Of a DNA stretch of 44,666 nucleotides, positions 1-8,863 are shown in pieces. Below the pieces are notes generated by a model. The model did no database searches. It was given only the letters and a program-made list of their open reading frames with translations, and was not told where the DNA came from. Made by a program: the position numbers and the translations under genes. Each line of letters opens with the position of its first letter. The first letter of the stretch is position 1. Location: assembly GCA_903928055.1 (NCBI GenBank), contig CAIYPG010000140.1, positions 1-44,666 of the forward strand. Reading direction: 5' to 3'. The stretch is from an uncultured beta proteobacterium. GTDB taxonomy: Bacteria > Pseudomonadota > Gammaproteobacteria > Burkholderiales > SG8-39.

Positions 1-95
1 CTCTCCCCGGGGAGAGGGCTTTTCTCCCTTCTCCCTCGGGGAGAAGGGCCGGGGATGAGGGAAAGAATCGCCCCGGAGATGCGAGAGTTTTTTCT
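1..95. repeat. Intergenic palindromic repeat block at the window edge
   Basis: Two G+C-rich inverted repeats lie next to each other. A perfect palindrome CTCTCCCC/GGGGAGAG occupies 1-16, and CTTCTCCC-tcg-GGGAGAAG lies at about 30-48. It is followed by a 'ccggggatgaggg' tail. Blocks of this kind are common intergenic repeats in high-GC proteobacteria. No T-run follows either stem, so an intrinsic terminator for the leftward CoA-transferase gene is not supported. The repeat may continue outside the window. Confidence 0.6.
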
Positions 96-111
96 GAGAT
101 AACCTGCGGGC

Positions 112-1332
112 CTACTTCGCCGGGCCGGCCTTCGCCACTTTGCCGAAGGCGCCTGCCGCGCGCAGCTCTCCCATCTTCGCGGCGTCCACGCCGAGCAGTT
201 CCTTCATCACTTCCTCGGTGTGCTGGCCGAGGTCCGGCGAGGGGGTGCGCACCGTACCCGGGGTCTTCGACAGGCGCACAGACGGTCCGGCCATCGTCAC
301 CTTGCCCGCTGACGGATGGTTCATGGTGACCAGCGAGCCGCGGGCCTTGATCTGCGGATGGTCTGGAATGCCGGCCAGCGTGTTCACCGCGCCCACCGGA
401 ATGCCGGCCTTCACCAGGATGGTTTCCCATTCCTCGTAGGTCTTGGTGAGGAAGATCTCCTGCAGTGTCTTGATCAGTGCCGGGCGGTTGGCGCCGCGCC
501 TGGCGTTCGTTGCGTAGCGCTCATCGTCGGTGAGTTCCGGATGGCCGATGGCCGGGCAGAAGCCCTTCCACAGCTTGTCGCTGCCGACCGCAATCGCCAG
601 GTCGCCTGATTTCGTGCGGAAGGTCTGGTAGGGCAGCAGCGCCTTGTAGGCCGTGCCCATGGGCGCGGGCACATTGCCGCTGGCGGCATAGCTGCTGATC
701 ATGTTGCCAAGCAGGCCGACCTGGCCTTCGAGCATCGACACATCCACATGCTGGCCCTCGCCGGTCTTGTCGCGTGACCGCAGCGCGAGCAGGATGCCGT
801 AGGCGGCATTCATTCCCGCGGTGAGGTCGGCAATCGACACGCCGGCGCGCACGCCGCTGCTGCCTTCTTCGCCGGTGACGCTGATCATGCCGCTCTCGGC
901 CTGCACGATCAGGTCCATGGCCGGGCGGTCGCGGTAGGGGCCGTCCTGGCCGAAGCCGGACACCGAGCAGTAGATGATTTTCGGATTGACCTTTTTGCCC
1001 ACTTCATAACCCAGGCCCAGGCGCTCCAGGGCGCCGACACGGAAGTTCTCCAGCACCACGTCGGCCCTGGCGATCATGTCGAGAAAGAGCTGCTTGCCGG
1101 CGGGCGACTTCAGGTCGAGCACGATGCTGCGCTTGTTGCGATGCAGGCCGGCGAAGTAATCGGTCTGTCCCCCCGGCAGCGGCGAGCCCCAGCTGCGCGC
1201 GATGTCGCCGGCGCCGGGCGGTTCGATCTTGAACACCTGCGCGCCGTAGTCGGCGAGCATGGTGGAACAGAAGGGACCGGCGAGCGCGTGGCTCAGGTCG
1301 AGCACTTTGACGTCTTCAAGCGGGAGTGACAT
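112..1332 (-). CDS. CaiB/BaiF family (class III) CoA-transferase
   Basis: The 406-residue product has the length and fold signature of class III CoA-transferases, which move CoA between carboxylic acids in the cytoplasm. The N-terminus holds the family pattern VLDLSHALAGPFCSTMLAD, and IEPPGAGD follows at about residues 36-43. The expected catalytic Asp is D140 in RPAMDLIVQAESG. The C-terminal AGIPVGAVNT region and the DLGQHTEEV near the end are also typical. The start at 1332 is an ATG preceded on the minus strand by TGGAGC. The CoA acceptor cannot be read from sequence; in betaproteobacteria such genes often sit near Bug proteins in organic-acid catabolism. It appears monocistronic in this window. 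Confidence 0.92.
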   Translation of the reverse strand: MSLPLEDVKVLDLSHALAGPFCSTMLADYGAQVFKIEPPGAGDIARSWGSPLPGGQTDYFAGLHRNKRSIVLDLKSPAGKQLFLDMIARADVVLENFRVGALERLGLGYEVGKKVNPKIIYCSVSGFGQDGPYRDRPAMDLIVQAESGMISVTGEEGSSGVRAGVSIADLTAGMNAAYGILLALRSRDKTGEGQHVDVSMLEGQVGLLGNMISSYAASGNVPAPMGTAYKALLPYQTFRTKSGDLAIAVGSDKLWKGFCPAIGHPELTDDERYATNARRGANRPALIKTLQEIFLTKTYEEWETILVKAGIPVGAVNTLAGIPDHPQIKARGSLVTMNHPSAGKVTMAGPSVRLSKTPGTVRTPSPDLGQHTEEVMKELLGVDAAKMGELRAAGAFGKVAKAGPAK

Positions 1333-1433
1333 TGAAGCTCCAGAAAGGGGAGATGAGGTTGGCGGGGTGAAAGGTGTGCAATTTTCCTACAGCGGGCGAA
1401 AAAGGGGAAACGGCGGATAGAACCGCCGCGTTC

Positions 1434-1850
1434 TCAGAGCAGGCTGCCCTGCGCGACCACCCAGTAGCGCGCTGCGCGTCCAGCGAACTGCCACAGCAGC
1501 ACCGCTGGCCAGTTGAGCTTCAGCCAGCCTGCAGCAAGGCATATCGCGTCACCGACGAACGGCAGCCAGCCGAGCGCCGTGGCCGGTGCGCCCCAGCGGG
1601 CGACGCGTTCGAGCTGTTTCAACGGTTTGCGTTGCGCCAGCCAGCGCCCCATGCCGTAGGTGACCATGCCACCTGCGGTATTGCCGATCGTGGCGATGAT
1701 GATGGCCGCGCTGAACATGTCCGGATGCAGCCTGAGCACCGCGAACAGCGCCGCTTCCGAGGAGAACGGCACGAAGGTCGCGGCGAGAAAGGATGCGATG
1801 AACAGCGCAACTAGGCCGCTGTTTCGTCCAAGGTCGGGGGAAAGGAGCAT
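1434..1850 (-). CDS. YqaA family (DedA-related) inner-membrane protein
   Basis: This 138-residue protein consists mostly of hydrophobic segments. It resembles the YqaA branch of the DedA/SNARE-associated family, with FLAATFVPFSSEAALFAVL near the N-terminus, a central IGNTAGGMVTYGMGRWL segment, and GWLPFVGDAICLAAGW before the last membrane helix. E. coli YqaA is of about the same size. The frame is open upstream to 1931, but ATG 1850 is preferred: it has GGA/GAGC-like purines close by, gives the normal family length, and leaves an 80-bp gap to the divergent ilvA. The precise function is unknown; DedA relatives are linked to membrane lipid transport and proton-motive-force homeostasis. Confidence 0.85.
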   Translation of the reverse strand: MLLSPDLGRNSGLVALFIASFLAATFVPFSSEAALFAVLRLHPDMFSAAIIIATIGNTAGGMVTYGMGRWLAQRKPLKQLERVARWGAPATALGWLPFVGDAICLAAGWLKLNWPAVLLWQFAGRAARYWVVAQGSLL

Positions 1851-1930
1851 ATCCACGCGCGCAGCATAGCGGATGGGTCGCGGGTGCAGTTCGTGTACAG
1901 TAGTGGCTCCCTGTGGTTGTCTGCTACACA

Positions 1931-3481
1931 ATGAAAAACCTGAAAAAGACCCCGAACGACTACCTAGAACGCATCCTGAGGGCGCGCGTCTATGACGTGG
2001 CCATCGAGACGCCGCTGGAGCTGGCGCCCAACCTGTCGGCGCGCACCGGCAACCGCATCCTTTTGAAGCGCGAGGACATGCAGCCCGTGTTCTCGTTCAA
2101 GCTGCGCGGTGCCTACAACAAGATGTCGCAGCTCTCGCCGGAGGCACTGAAGCGCGGCGTGATTGCCGCCTCGGCCGGCAACCACGCGCAGGGCGTGGCG
2201 CTGTCGGCGCAGAAGCTCGGCTGCAAGGCCGTCATCGTCATGCCGACCACGACCCCGGCGATCAAGGTCGATGCAGTGCGCTCACGCGGCGCCGAAGTCG
2301 TGCTGGCGGGGGACTCCTATTCCGATGCCTACGTCGAAGCGCGCAAGATCGAGAAGCGCCGCGGGCTGACGTTCGTGCATCCCTACGATGATCCGGATGT
2401 CATCGCCGGCCAGGGCACGATCGCCATGGAAATCCTGCGCCAGACCACCCGACCCATCCACGCCATTTTCGTCGCGATCGGCGGCGGCGGCCTGATCTCG
2501 GGCGTGGCCTCCTACGTGAAGCGCCTGCAGCCCGAGGTGAGGATCATCGGCGTGCAACCGGTGGACTCCGATGCCATGGATCGCTCGATCAAGGCCGGGC
2601 GCCGCATCACGCTCGACCATGTCGGCCTGTTTGCCGATGGCGTGGCGGTGAAGCAGGTGGGTGAGGAGACCTTCCGCATCTGCCGCGAGCTGGTCGATGA
2701 AATCATCCTGGTTGACACCGATGCCACCTGCGCGGCGATCAAGGACGTGTTCGAGGATACGCGTTCCATCCTCGAGCCGGCCGGTGCGCTGGCCATTGCC
2801 GGTGCCAAGGCCTACATCGCGCGCGAAGGCATCCGCAACAAGAAGCTGGTGGCGATTGCCTGCGGCGCGAACACGAATTTCGACCGCCTGCGTTTTGTCG
2901 CCGAACGCGCCGAAGTGGGCGAGCATCGCGAAGCCATACTCGCGGTGACGATTCCGGAGAAGCCCGGCAGCTTCAAGAAATTCTGCGCAACGCTCGGCGC
3001 GCGCAACATCACCGAATTCAACTACCGCATGGCCGACACCACCGCGGCGCATGTGTTCGTCGGTGTGGGCGTGAAGGACCAGGGCGAGACGAAGAAGATC
3101 GTCGCCAACCTCAAGCGCCACGGTTTTGCGGCGCTCGATCTCTCCGACAGCGAAATGGCCAAGCTCCACCTGCGCCACCTGGTGGGCGGCCATGCGCCCG
3201 CTTCTTCAACTGCGGCCAAGGGCGAGCTGGTGTATCGCTTCGAGTTCCCGGAGCGTCCCGGTGCGCTGATGAAGTTCCTCGACAGCATGGGTTCGGACTG
3301 GAACATCAGCCTGTTCCATTACCGCAACCAGGGCGGCGACAACGGCCGCGTGCTGGTGGGCATCCAGGTGCCGAAAAAGGACATGGCGAAGTTCCGCAAA
3401 TTCCTTTCCTTCCTGGATGCGCTCGGCTATCCCTGCGTGGACGAGAGCGCGAATCCGGCGTATCGGCTGTTCCTCGGCTAG
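1931..3481 (+). CDS. ilvA: Threonine ammonia-lyase (threonine dehydratase), biosynthetic
   Basis: IlvA deaminates L-threonine to 2-oxobutanoate, the first committed step of isoleucine synthesis. The 516-residue product has the biosynthetic (long) architecture. The PLP-binding lysine is K57 in SFKLRGAYNKM, the phosphate-binding glycine loop is AIGGGGLISGVASYV at about residue 188, and two ACT-like regulatory repeats lie at about 335-410 and 430-510, each opening with a pattern like IPEKPGSFKKF or FPERPGALMKF. A GTG at 1913 is in frame, but the ATG at 1931 (MKNLKKTPNDYL) matches the usual start. No attenuator or strong Shine-Dalgarno is visible in the short leader. Isoleucine feedback inhibition through the ACT domains is expected from the family. 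Confidence 0.97.
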   Translation: MKNLKKTPNDYLERILRARVYDVAIETPLELAPNLSARTGNRILLKREDMQPVFSFKLRGAYNKMSQLSPEALKRGVIAASAGNHAQGVALSAQKLGCKAVIVMPTTTPAIKVDAVRSRGAEVVLAGDSYSDAYVEARKIEKRRGLTFVHPYDDPDVIAGQGTIAMEILRQTTRPIHAIFVAIGGGGLISGVASYVKRLQPEVRIIGVQPVDSDAMDRSIKAGRRITLDHVGLFADGVAVKQVGEETFRICRELVDEIILVDTDATCAAIKDVFEDTRSILEPAGALAIAGAKAYIAREGIRNKKLVAIACGANTNFDRLRFVAERAEVGEHREAILAVTIPEKPGSFKKFCATLGARNITEFNYRMADTTAAHVFVGVGVKDQGETKKIVANLKRHGFAALDLSDSEMAKLHLRHLVGGHAPASSTAAKGELVYRFEFPERPGALMKFLDSMGSDWNISLFHYRNQGGDNGRVLVGIQVPKKDMAKFRKFLSFLDALGYPCVDESANPAYRLFLG

Positions 3482-3495
3482 GGCCTGCGGGCAGA

Positions 3496-3570
3496 GCGAT
3501 TCCGTTCATGGTTCGACAGGCTCACCACGAACGGAATCGCTCGACTGCCGTTCGTCCTGAGCCTGTCGAA
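3496..3570. repeat. Nested inverted repeat with two mutually exclusive hairpins
   Basis: A perfect 12-bp inverted repeat pairs 3496-3507 with 3529-3540 (GCGATTCCGTTC / GAACGGAATCGC). A longer imperfect one pairs 3512-3534 with 3548-3570 at 21 of 23 positions, with the core TTCGACAGGCTCA / TGAGCCTGTCGAA. The two hairpins share bases 3529-3534, so both cannot form fully at once. The element lies between ilvA and the Bug gene. The TGAGCCTGTCGAA core belongs to a widespread intergenic repeat family of proteobacteria. No U-tract follows, so a simple terminator is unlikely. Confidence 0.75.
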
Positions 3571-3713
3571 GGACGAAATTTCTGACTGTCGTTGCTTCGT
3601 GATAAAGTGAATTTCACATCCTGCCTGCGCGACGGGTCCATCGATCCGGAGCGGCGCGGCGAAATCGAAAAGCGGCGTCAGACCGCTTTCGTGGGTGAAA
3701 CGGAGGAGAATTC

Positions 3714-4688
3714 ATGGCTGTCTTGAAGTACGTGTATGGCATTGCCGTCGGCATTGCGTTGTCTGGCGCGATGCAGGACGGTTTTGCGCAGTCCTATCCC
3801 AACCGGCCGGTGCGCATGCTGCACGGCTTTGCGGCGGGTGCCAACGTCGACACCATTGCCCGGGTCATGGCCCCGGAACTCGGAAAGTTGCTTGGCCAGA
3901 CCGTGCTCGTTGATCCGCAGCCTGGCGCCGGCGGCACGATTGCCGCGGCCAGCGTCGCGCGCGCCAAACCCGATGGCTACACGCTGCTGATGGGCACCGG
4001 CTCGCACAGCGTGGCCGGCGCGTTGTACGAACAACTGCCCTATGACACCGAGAAGAGCTTCAGCACGATCTCGACGGTCACGTTCTTTGCGTTTGCGGTG
4101 ACGGCGAGCGCCGGCAGCAAATATCGCAACCTCAATGACCTCATCGCTGCAGCGCGCGCCAATCCCGGCCACGTGAACTATGGCTCCTCGGGCAGCGGTT
4201 CGACGAATCACCTGGCGGGTGAAGTGCTGGCCAAGATGACGAACACGCAGATGGTGCATGTGCCGTACAAGGGCTTTGCGCCGGCGCTGACCGCGCTGCT
4301 CGCAGGCGAAATCGACTTCGTGGTGGGTTCGGCCAGTTCGGTGCTGGGCAACGTCAAGGCCGGCAAGATGCGCGTGCTCGCCATGGCGGCCCCGCGGCGC
4401 TGGAGCGGCATGCCCGATGTGCCCACGTCGTTCGAGCAGGGGCTCAACGGCTATGACATGAGCTCGTGGGCGGGGCTGATGGCCCCGGCGGAATTGCCGC
4501 GCACCATTGTTGACCGGCTGAATTCCGACACGCAGAAGGTGCTCCAGATTGCTTCCATCAAGGCGACGTTCGAGGAACTGGGCGGCGAGCCGCGTGGCAG
4601 CACGCCGGCGGAAATGTCGGCACTGATCTCCAGCGAACTGCAGCGCTGGACGCAGGTGGTCAACGACGCGAAAATTCCCAAACTGTAG
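3714..4688 (+). CDS. Bug family (TctC) tripartite tricarboxylate transporter receptor
   Basis: This is a periplasmic substrate-binding protein of the Bug/TctC family, 324 residues long. It has a cleavable signal peptide (about residues 1-24, ending near GFAQ) followed by the family opening SYPNRPVRMLHGFAAGAN. Other landmarks are VLVDPQPGAGGTIAAASVA, AKPDGYTLLMGTGSH, VNYGSSGSGSTNHLAGE and VPYKGFAPALTALLAGEID. The start is fixed by a strong GGAGGAG at 3702-3708. The next gene begins 44 bp downstream, so the two probably form an operon. Ligands of Bug proteins are usually carboxylates, but the ligand cannot be deduced here. No membrane subunits (TctA/TctB) are nearby. Confidence 0.93.
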   Translation: MAVLKYVYGIAVGIALSGAMQDGFAQSYPNRPVRMLHGFAAGANVDTIARVMAPELGKLLGQTVLVDPQPGAGGTIAAASVARAKPDGYTLLMGTGSHSVAGALYEQLPYDTEKSFSTISTVTFFAFAVTASAGSKYRNLNDLIAAARANPGHVNYGSSGSGSTNHLAGEVLAKMTNTQMVHVPYKGFAPALTALLAGEIDFVVGSASSVLGNVKAGKMRVLAMAAPRRWSGMPDVPTSFEQGLNGYDMSSWAGLMAPAELPRTIVDRLNSDTQKVLQIASIKATFEELGGEPRGSTPAEMSALISSELQRWTQVVNDAKIPKL

Positions 4689-4732
4689 TTGGTATCCAAA
4701 AGGCGGCACTGAATACTCCTGAGGAGAACATC

Positions 4733-5875
4733 ATGACGATTGCGCTCTCACACGGCGGCACGACCATGTTTGCGGCACCGGCGGCCACGCAGCAGATCCT
4801 GCTCGGGACCATGGATGGTGTGCAGGCCCTGAAGAAGACAGGGAAGGATCGCTGGGAGCTGGCGGCAACGAAGCTGGCCGGCCGGCACATCCAGGCCATC
4901 ATCGAGGCGCCCGGCGGCACGCTGCTCGCCTGCGCCTATCGCGACGGCATTTATGCCAGCGAGGACGGCGGCGCGACCTGGACGCCGCGCGACAACGGGA
5001 TCAGCATCCGCAACGTCTACAGCCTGGCCTCGGTCATCGTGGACGGCAAGGTGAAGCTGTATGCCGGCACCGAGCCTGCGCATCTCTTTGTCAGCGACGA
5101 CATGGGCCAGCACTGGCGCGAGCTGCCCGGCTTCCGCGCTGTGCCCAATGTGGGCGAATGGAAGTTCGTGGCCGAGCCCTTCGTCGGACATGCCAAGCAC
5201 ATCAACGTCGATCCCAACGATCCGCGCACCCTCTACGTGTGCGTGGAAGTCGGAGCGCTGCTGAAAAGCACGGATGGCGGCGAGACCTGGAAGTCGCTTC
5301 CCATATCCAACCCGGACATGCATCGCACGGTGATCGATCCGCGCGATTCGACGCGGGTGTTCACCACTGGGGGCGCCGGGCTGCTGCAGACCCGCGACGA
5401 CGGCAGGACCTGGCGCGAGCTGCTGGCGCGCATGACGAATCCGGTCGGCGAGTATGCGGACCAGCTGGTCTGCCGCCAGGCCAGTCCCGATGTCATGGTG
5501 CTGGCCGCAACGCGCTTCAGTCCGCGTACCTGGCCGGACCGCAAGTACGCCGGTGCCGCAGTGGCAAAAAGCATTGATGGTGGCGAGACCTGGCGCCAGT
5601 TGCGTGGCGGCCTGCCCGAGCGCATTGATGCCAGCATCGAGGCACTGTGCCAGGTGGAGATTCCCGGTGGCGCCGAGTATTTCTTCGGCACCACGGACGG
5701 CGAGATCTGGCATGGCGACGAGGACGGCGAGCGCTGGACGATGATCGCCAGGGTGGCGCCGGTCTCCAAGTGTATCCACCAGGAAATGCTGACCGGACGC
5801 CCGGTCACGCAACTGCACCATTTCGACGGCTTGCACCGCGGCGGTGTGCCGACCCAGGGGGCACCGAACCCCTAG
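4733..5875 (+). CDS. Asp-box (BNR/sialidase-like) repeat beta-propeller protein
   Basis: The 380-residue product carries six Asp-box-like motifs (S-x-D-x-G-x-x-W): SEDGGATW (~76), SDDMGQHW (~121), STDGGETW (~179), TRDDGRTW (~223), SIDGGETW (~280) and the looser GDEDGERW (~327). The spacing fits a six-bladed beta-propeller. No signal peptide is evident, so a cytoplasmic location is likely. Catalytic residues of true sialidases (the Arg triad and the FRIP motif) were not recognised, so glycosidase activity should not be assumed. The start has GAGGAG upstream. It follows the Bug gene by 44 bp and is closed by the terminator at 5896, which suggests a two-gene unit. The function is unknown. Confidence 0.88.
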   Translation: MTIALSHGGTTMFAAPAATQQILLGTMDGVQALKKTGKDRWELAATKLAGRHIQAIIEAPGGTLLACAYRDGIYASEDGGATWTPRDNGISIRNVYSLASVIVDGKVKLYAGTEPAHLFVSDDMGQHWRELPGFRAVPNVGEWKFVAEPFVGHAKHINVDPNDPRTLYVCVEVGALLKSTDGGETWKSLPISNPDMHRTVIDPRDSTRVFTTGGAGLLQTRDDGRTWRELLARMTNPVGEYADQLVCRQASPDVMVLAATRFSPRTWPDRKYAGAAVAKSIDGGETWRQLRGGLPERIDASIEALCQVEIPGGAEYFFGTTDGEIWHGDEDGERWTMIARVAPVSKCIHQEMLTGRPVTQLHHFDGLHRGGVPTQGAPNP

Positions 5876-5895
5876 TGTCGTCTGATATCAATAAG

Positions 5896-5927
5896 GCCGT
5901 TAATTCCCTCGAATTAACGGCTTTTTT
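5896..5927 (+). terminator. Strong Rho-independent terminator
   Basis: A perfect 10-bp stem (GCCGTTAATT / AATTAACGGC) with the 6-nt loop CCCTCG is followed directly by TTTTTT. It lies 20 bp after the stop codon of the BNR-repeat gene and ends the Bug-BNR unit. In the opposite direction the stem is followed only by a weak T-poor stretch, so it is probably less effective for the leftward cyclo-ligase gene. Confidence 0.92.
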
Positions 5928-5964
5928 ATTTTTCTGATAACAATATTTTCCGAGGCTGCCGGCC

Positions 5965-6594
5965 TCAGCCTGCTGTGGCGAGGATGCCGCCTTCGCGCCG
6001 GTAAGCACCGGCCTCGGTGATCACCCAATCCATCGGGATGTCGTGCGGCTGTGGATGCACGGTCGCGATGCGCGAGATTTCATAGGCCGTGCCGATCACC
6101 AGCGGACGCGGATTCAGCGTGGCGAGCGTGCGATCGAAGTAGCCTCCGCCATAGCCCAGTCGATAGCCCTGCGCATCGAAGCCGACCACGGGCAGCAGGA
6201 TGACATCGGGGCGGATGGCCGCCCCTGAGGCCGGGTAGGGGATGCCCGGCGTGCCCCGGGCCATTTCGGTGTTCGCCGTCCAGGCCCGGAAAATCAGCGG
6301 CGCCTGCGGTGCCACCACCACCGGCATGGCGATCGTTGCGCCCGCGGAGCGCAGTGTTTCGGCAAAGGGCCGCGCATCGTATTCGTTGCGGTGCGGCCAG
6401 CAGATGGCAACGGTTGTGCCCGCCACTTTTCCGCCTGCCAGGCGGAACGCCTGCGCCAGGTGTCGATCCATGGCGTGTCCCCAGCGCTCCAGCGTATCTT
6501 TAGGCGTCGCCGTGCGTTGATTGATCAGGGCCCGGCGTTGCGCCAGGCGCCACGCTGCAGGATCAACCGGGTCCGGGGGCGGTGAGGGCTGCAT
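5965..6594 (-). CDS. fau: 5-formyltetrahydrofolate cyclo-ligase
   Basis: This enzyme uses ATP to convert 5-formyl-THF to 5,10-methenyl-THF in one-carbon metabolism. The 209-residue product is of normal size. The diagnostic motif GYGGGYFDRTL is at residues 147-157, preceded by the conserved DVILLPVVGFDAQGYRLG. The early R-x-x-R-R segment (LAQRRALINQR) is also typical. Its start lies only 37 bp from the divergent slt start, so the two share a very compact promoter region. The 6S RNA gene that often precedes this gene in other proteobacteria has no room here. Confidence 0.93.
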   Translation of the reverse strand: MQPSPPPDPVDPAAWRLAQRRALINQRTATPKDTLERWGHAMDRHLAQAFRLAGGKVAGTTVAICWPHRNEYDARPFAETLRSAGATIAMPVVVAPQAPLIFRAWTANTEMARGTPGIPYPASGAAIRPDVILLPVVGFDAQGYRLGYGGGYFDRTLATLNPRPLVIGTAYEISRIATVHPQPHDIPMDWVITEAGAYRREGGILATAG

Positions 6595-6631
6595 TTTTTG
6601 GCCAAATACAGAAAGAAATTAAGGGGTTGAT

Positions 6632-8713
6632 GTGCTATTCTTCAAGCAGTTCATGAAGACGCGCCTCACTATATCATTGCTGACGGCGGCATTTCTCGCG
6701 ATGCCACTGGTGGTGAAGGCTGGTCCGCCCGCCAGACCGGTGCCCCATAAGCCCAAGGTTGCCGCTAGCAGTGTGGTTGGCAATGCCCAGGATCAGGCCG
6801 TCCTGATGGCGCGCGATGCGTTTCGCGCGGGTGACGTCGCCAAGCTCAACAAGGCGGCGATGGCCACCGGCGGCCATGTGCTCGAATCCTATGTGGGTTA
6901 CTGGCAGTTGCGCCTCCGGCTGGAGGAACGCCGTCCCGACGAAATCCTCACCTACCTTGACCGCAATGCCGGCTCGCTGCTTGCAGAACAACTGCGCCGC
7001 GACTGGCTCAAGGTGCTGGGCAAGCGCGGCGAGTGGGCGCAGTTCCTCGCGCAGTCGCCATTCCTCGTCGGCGATGACCCCGAGGTGACCTGCTATGACC
7101 TGGTGGCGCGCTACCAGTCGAGGGATGAATCGGTGCTGGCCGAGCTGAAGCCGCTGTGGCAGTCGCCGCGCGAGCTGCCCGAGTCCTGCATGGCGATCGC
7201 ACCGGTGCTGCTGCAAAGCGGGCAGTGGACCGATGCCCAGGTGTGGGAACGTTTCCGCATCCTCGCCGATGCGAACCTGCTGGTGGCCGCAAAGCGCACG
7301 CTCGGTTTCCTCGCGCGTGGCGAGGCGCCCGATCCGAAACAGCTCGACATGGCGCTGGCCTCGCCGGTGAAATACCTGGAGCGCCCGCTGGCCGACATGG
7401 ACCTGAAAAAGCGCGGCCAGCGCGAGCTCTATCTGCTGGCCGTGGCGCGCGTGGCGCGCAATGATCCGTCGCTTGCCGCCAGTTACTGGGATGCGAAGGC
7501 GCGCACGCGCTTCTCGCTCGAGGACCAGGCCTATGCGCTCGGCCTGATTGCCACGAATGCCGCGCGCAAGCTCATGCCCGAGGCCACCGGCTGGTATGGC
7601 GAAGTGAGCACGCTGGGCGGTGACGCGCAGCTGAGCGACGAGCAGCTGGCGTGGCGGGCGCGCATCGCGCTCAGGCAGGAGAACTGGGCCGAGGTGCGCA
7701 CGGCCGTCGAACGCATGTCCGTCGCCGGACGCAATGATCCGGCCTGGATTTACTGGCTGGGCCGGGCCTACAAGGCGCAGGCCGCAGTGCCCGGGACGCC
7801 GGGATTGGCGGCAGCGCAGGCGCAGTTCACGCGCATTGCCGGCGAGCATCATTTCTACGGCCAGCTGGCCGCCGAGGAGCTGGGCGTGAAGCCGCCGCTG
7901 CCGCCGACGGCCGCAGCGCCCTCTGCTGCGGAACTGGCTGCGGCCAGTTCCGAGCCCGGATTGCAGCGGGCGCTGGCACTGTATCGCCTGGACATGCGCA
8001 CCGAAGGCACACGCGAATGGATCTGGACCGTGCGTGCCATGGACGACCGCGCGCTGCTGGCTGCTGCAGAACTGGCGCGCCGCAATGAAATCTGGGATCG
8101 CGCCATCAATACCGCGGACCGCACCGTGGCCTCGCATGATTTCAACGTGCGCTACCTTGCGCCGTATCGCGATGTGCTGGCCAGCGCCGCCAAGGCGCGC
8201 GAACTCGAGGAGCCGCTGGTGCTCGGGCTGGTCCGCCAGGAAAGCCGCTTCATGTCCGTCGCGAAGTCTGGTGTGGGCGCCTCCGGCCTGATGCAGCTCA
8301 TGCCGGCCACCGCGAAGTGGGTGGCCAAGAAAATGGGCATGACCGATTTCTCGCAGGCCAGGGTGCATGAACCTGAAGTCAACGCAAAACTGGGGACCTA
8401 TTACCTGCGCCAGGTGCTCGATGACCTCGACGGCATGCCGGTGGTGGCCGCCGCGGCCTACAACGCCGGGCCGGGCCGCGCGCGGCGCTGGCGCGAGGTG
8501 GCGGGCGGCAAGGCGATCGAGGGCGCGATCTATGCCGAATCCATCCCCTTCAACGAAACCCGCGATTACGTGAAGAAGGTCATGGCCAACACCATGTATT
8601 ACGCCGCAGTGCTGGGCGGAGAGGCCCGCACGCTCAAGTCGCGCCTGGGCATGGTCATGGCGCGCCCCGAAGCAGACCGCGTTGCGGCGACCAGGGATGA
8701 CCCCACGCCCTGA
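6632..8713 (+). CDS. slt: Soluble lytic murein transglycosylase
   Basis: This periplasmic enzyme cleaves the MurNAc-GlcNAc bond of peptidoglycan to form 1,6-anhydro ends. The 693-residue product has a signal peptide ending near VVKAG, a long alpha-helical (superhelical U/L) region from about 40 to 510, and a C-terminal SLT domain from about 525. The catalytic Glu is E537 in LVRQESRFM, followed by SGLMQLMPATAKWVAKK and AAAYNAGPGRARRW. GTG 6632 is chosen because AAGGGG lies 5 nt upstream; ATG 6653 is the alternative and keeps the signal peptide intact. The C-terminal tail is rich in charged residues. The order slt, NDUFA9-like gene, cca is familiar from other betaproteobacteria. Confidence 0.95.
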   Translation: MLFFKQFMKTRLTISLLTAAFLAMPLVVKAGPPARPVPHKPKVAASSVVGNAQDQAVLMARDAFRAGDVAKLNKAAMATGGHVLESYVGYWQLRLRLEERRPDEILTYLDRNAGSLLAEQLRRDWLKVLGKRGEWAQFLAQSPFLVGDDPEVTCYDLVARYQSRDESVLAELKPLWQSPRELPESCMAIAPVLLQSGQWTDAQVWERFRILADANLLVAAKRTLGFLARGEAPDPKQLDMALASPVKYLERPLADMDLKKRGQRELYLLAVARVARNDPSLAASYWDAKARTRFSLEDQAYALGLIATNAARKLMPEATGWYGEVSTLGGDAQLSDEQLAWRARIALRQENWAEVRTAVERMSVAGRNDPAWIYWLGRAYKAQAAVPGTPGLAAAQAQFTRIAGEHHFYGQLAAEELGVKPPLPPTAAAPSAAELAAASSEPGLQRALALYRLDMRTEGTREWIWTVRAMDDRALLAAAELARRNEIWDRAINTADRTVASHDFNVRYLAPYRDVLASAAKARELEEPLVLGLVRQESRFMSVAKSGVGASGLMQLMPATAKWVAKKMGMTDFSQARVHEPEVNAKLGTYYLRQVLDDLDGMPVVAAAAYNAGPGRARRWREVAGGKAIEGAIYAESIPFNETRDYVKKVMANTMYYAAVLGGEARTLKSRLGMVMARPEADRVAATRDDPTP

Positions 8714-8863
8714 ACATGTTCCGGAAGCGGTGCGGCGTGTCGTGGTAATTGATAGTTGTTCAGCGGAAGCTTTGGGTGTGGCGGTGTGGCAAAGGTGCGA
8801 AGGCGGGGCCTTCCTTTGCGATAAAATCAAAATCAACATTTCATTGCGGCACTGAAGGCAGAC

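Noticed and set aside
5896..5927. Terminator as a possible riboswitch or attenuator
   Set aside because: There is no downstream gene on the same strand to regulate, and the simple perfect stem with T-run is fully explained as an intrinsic terminator.
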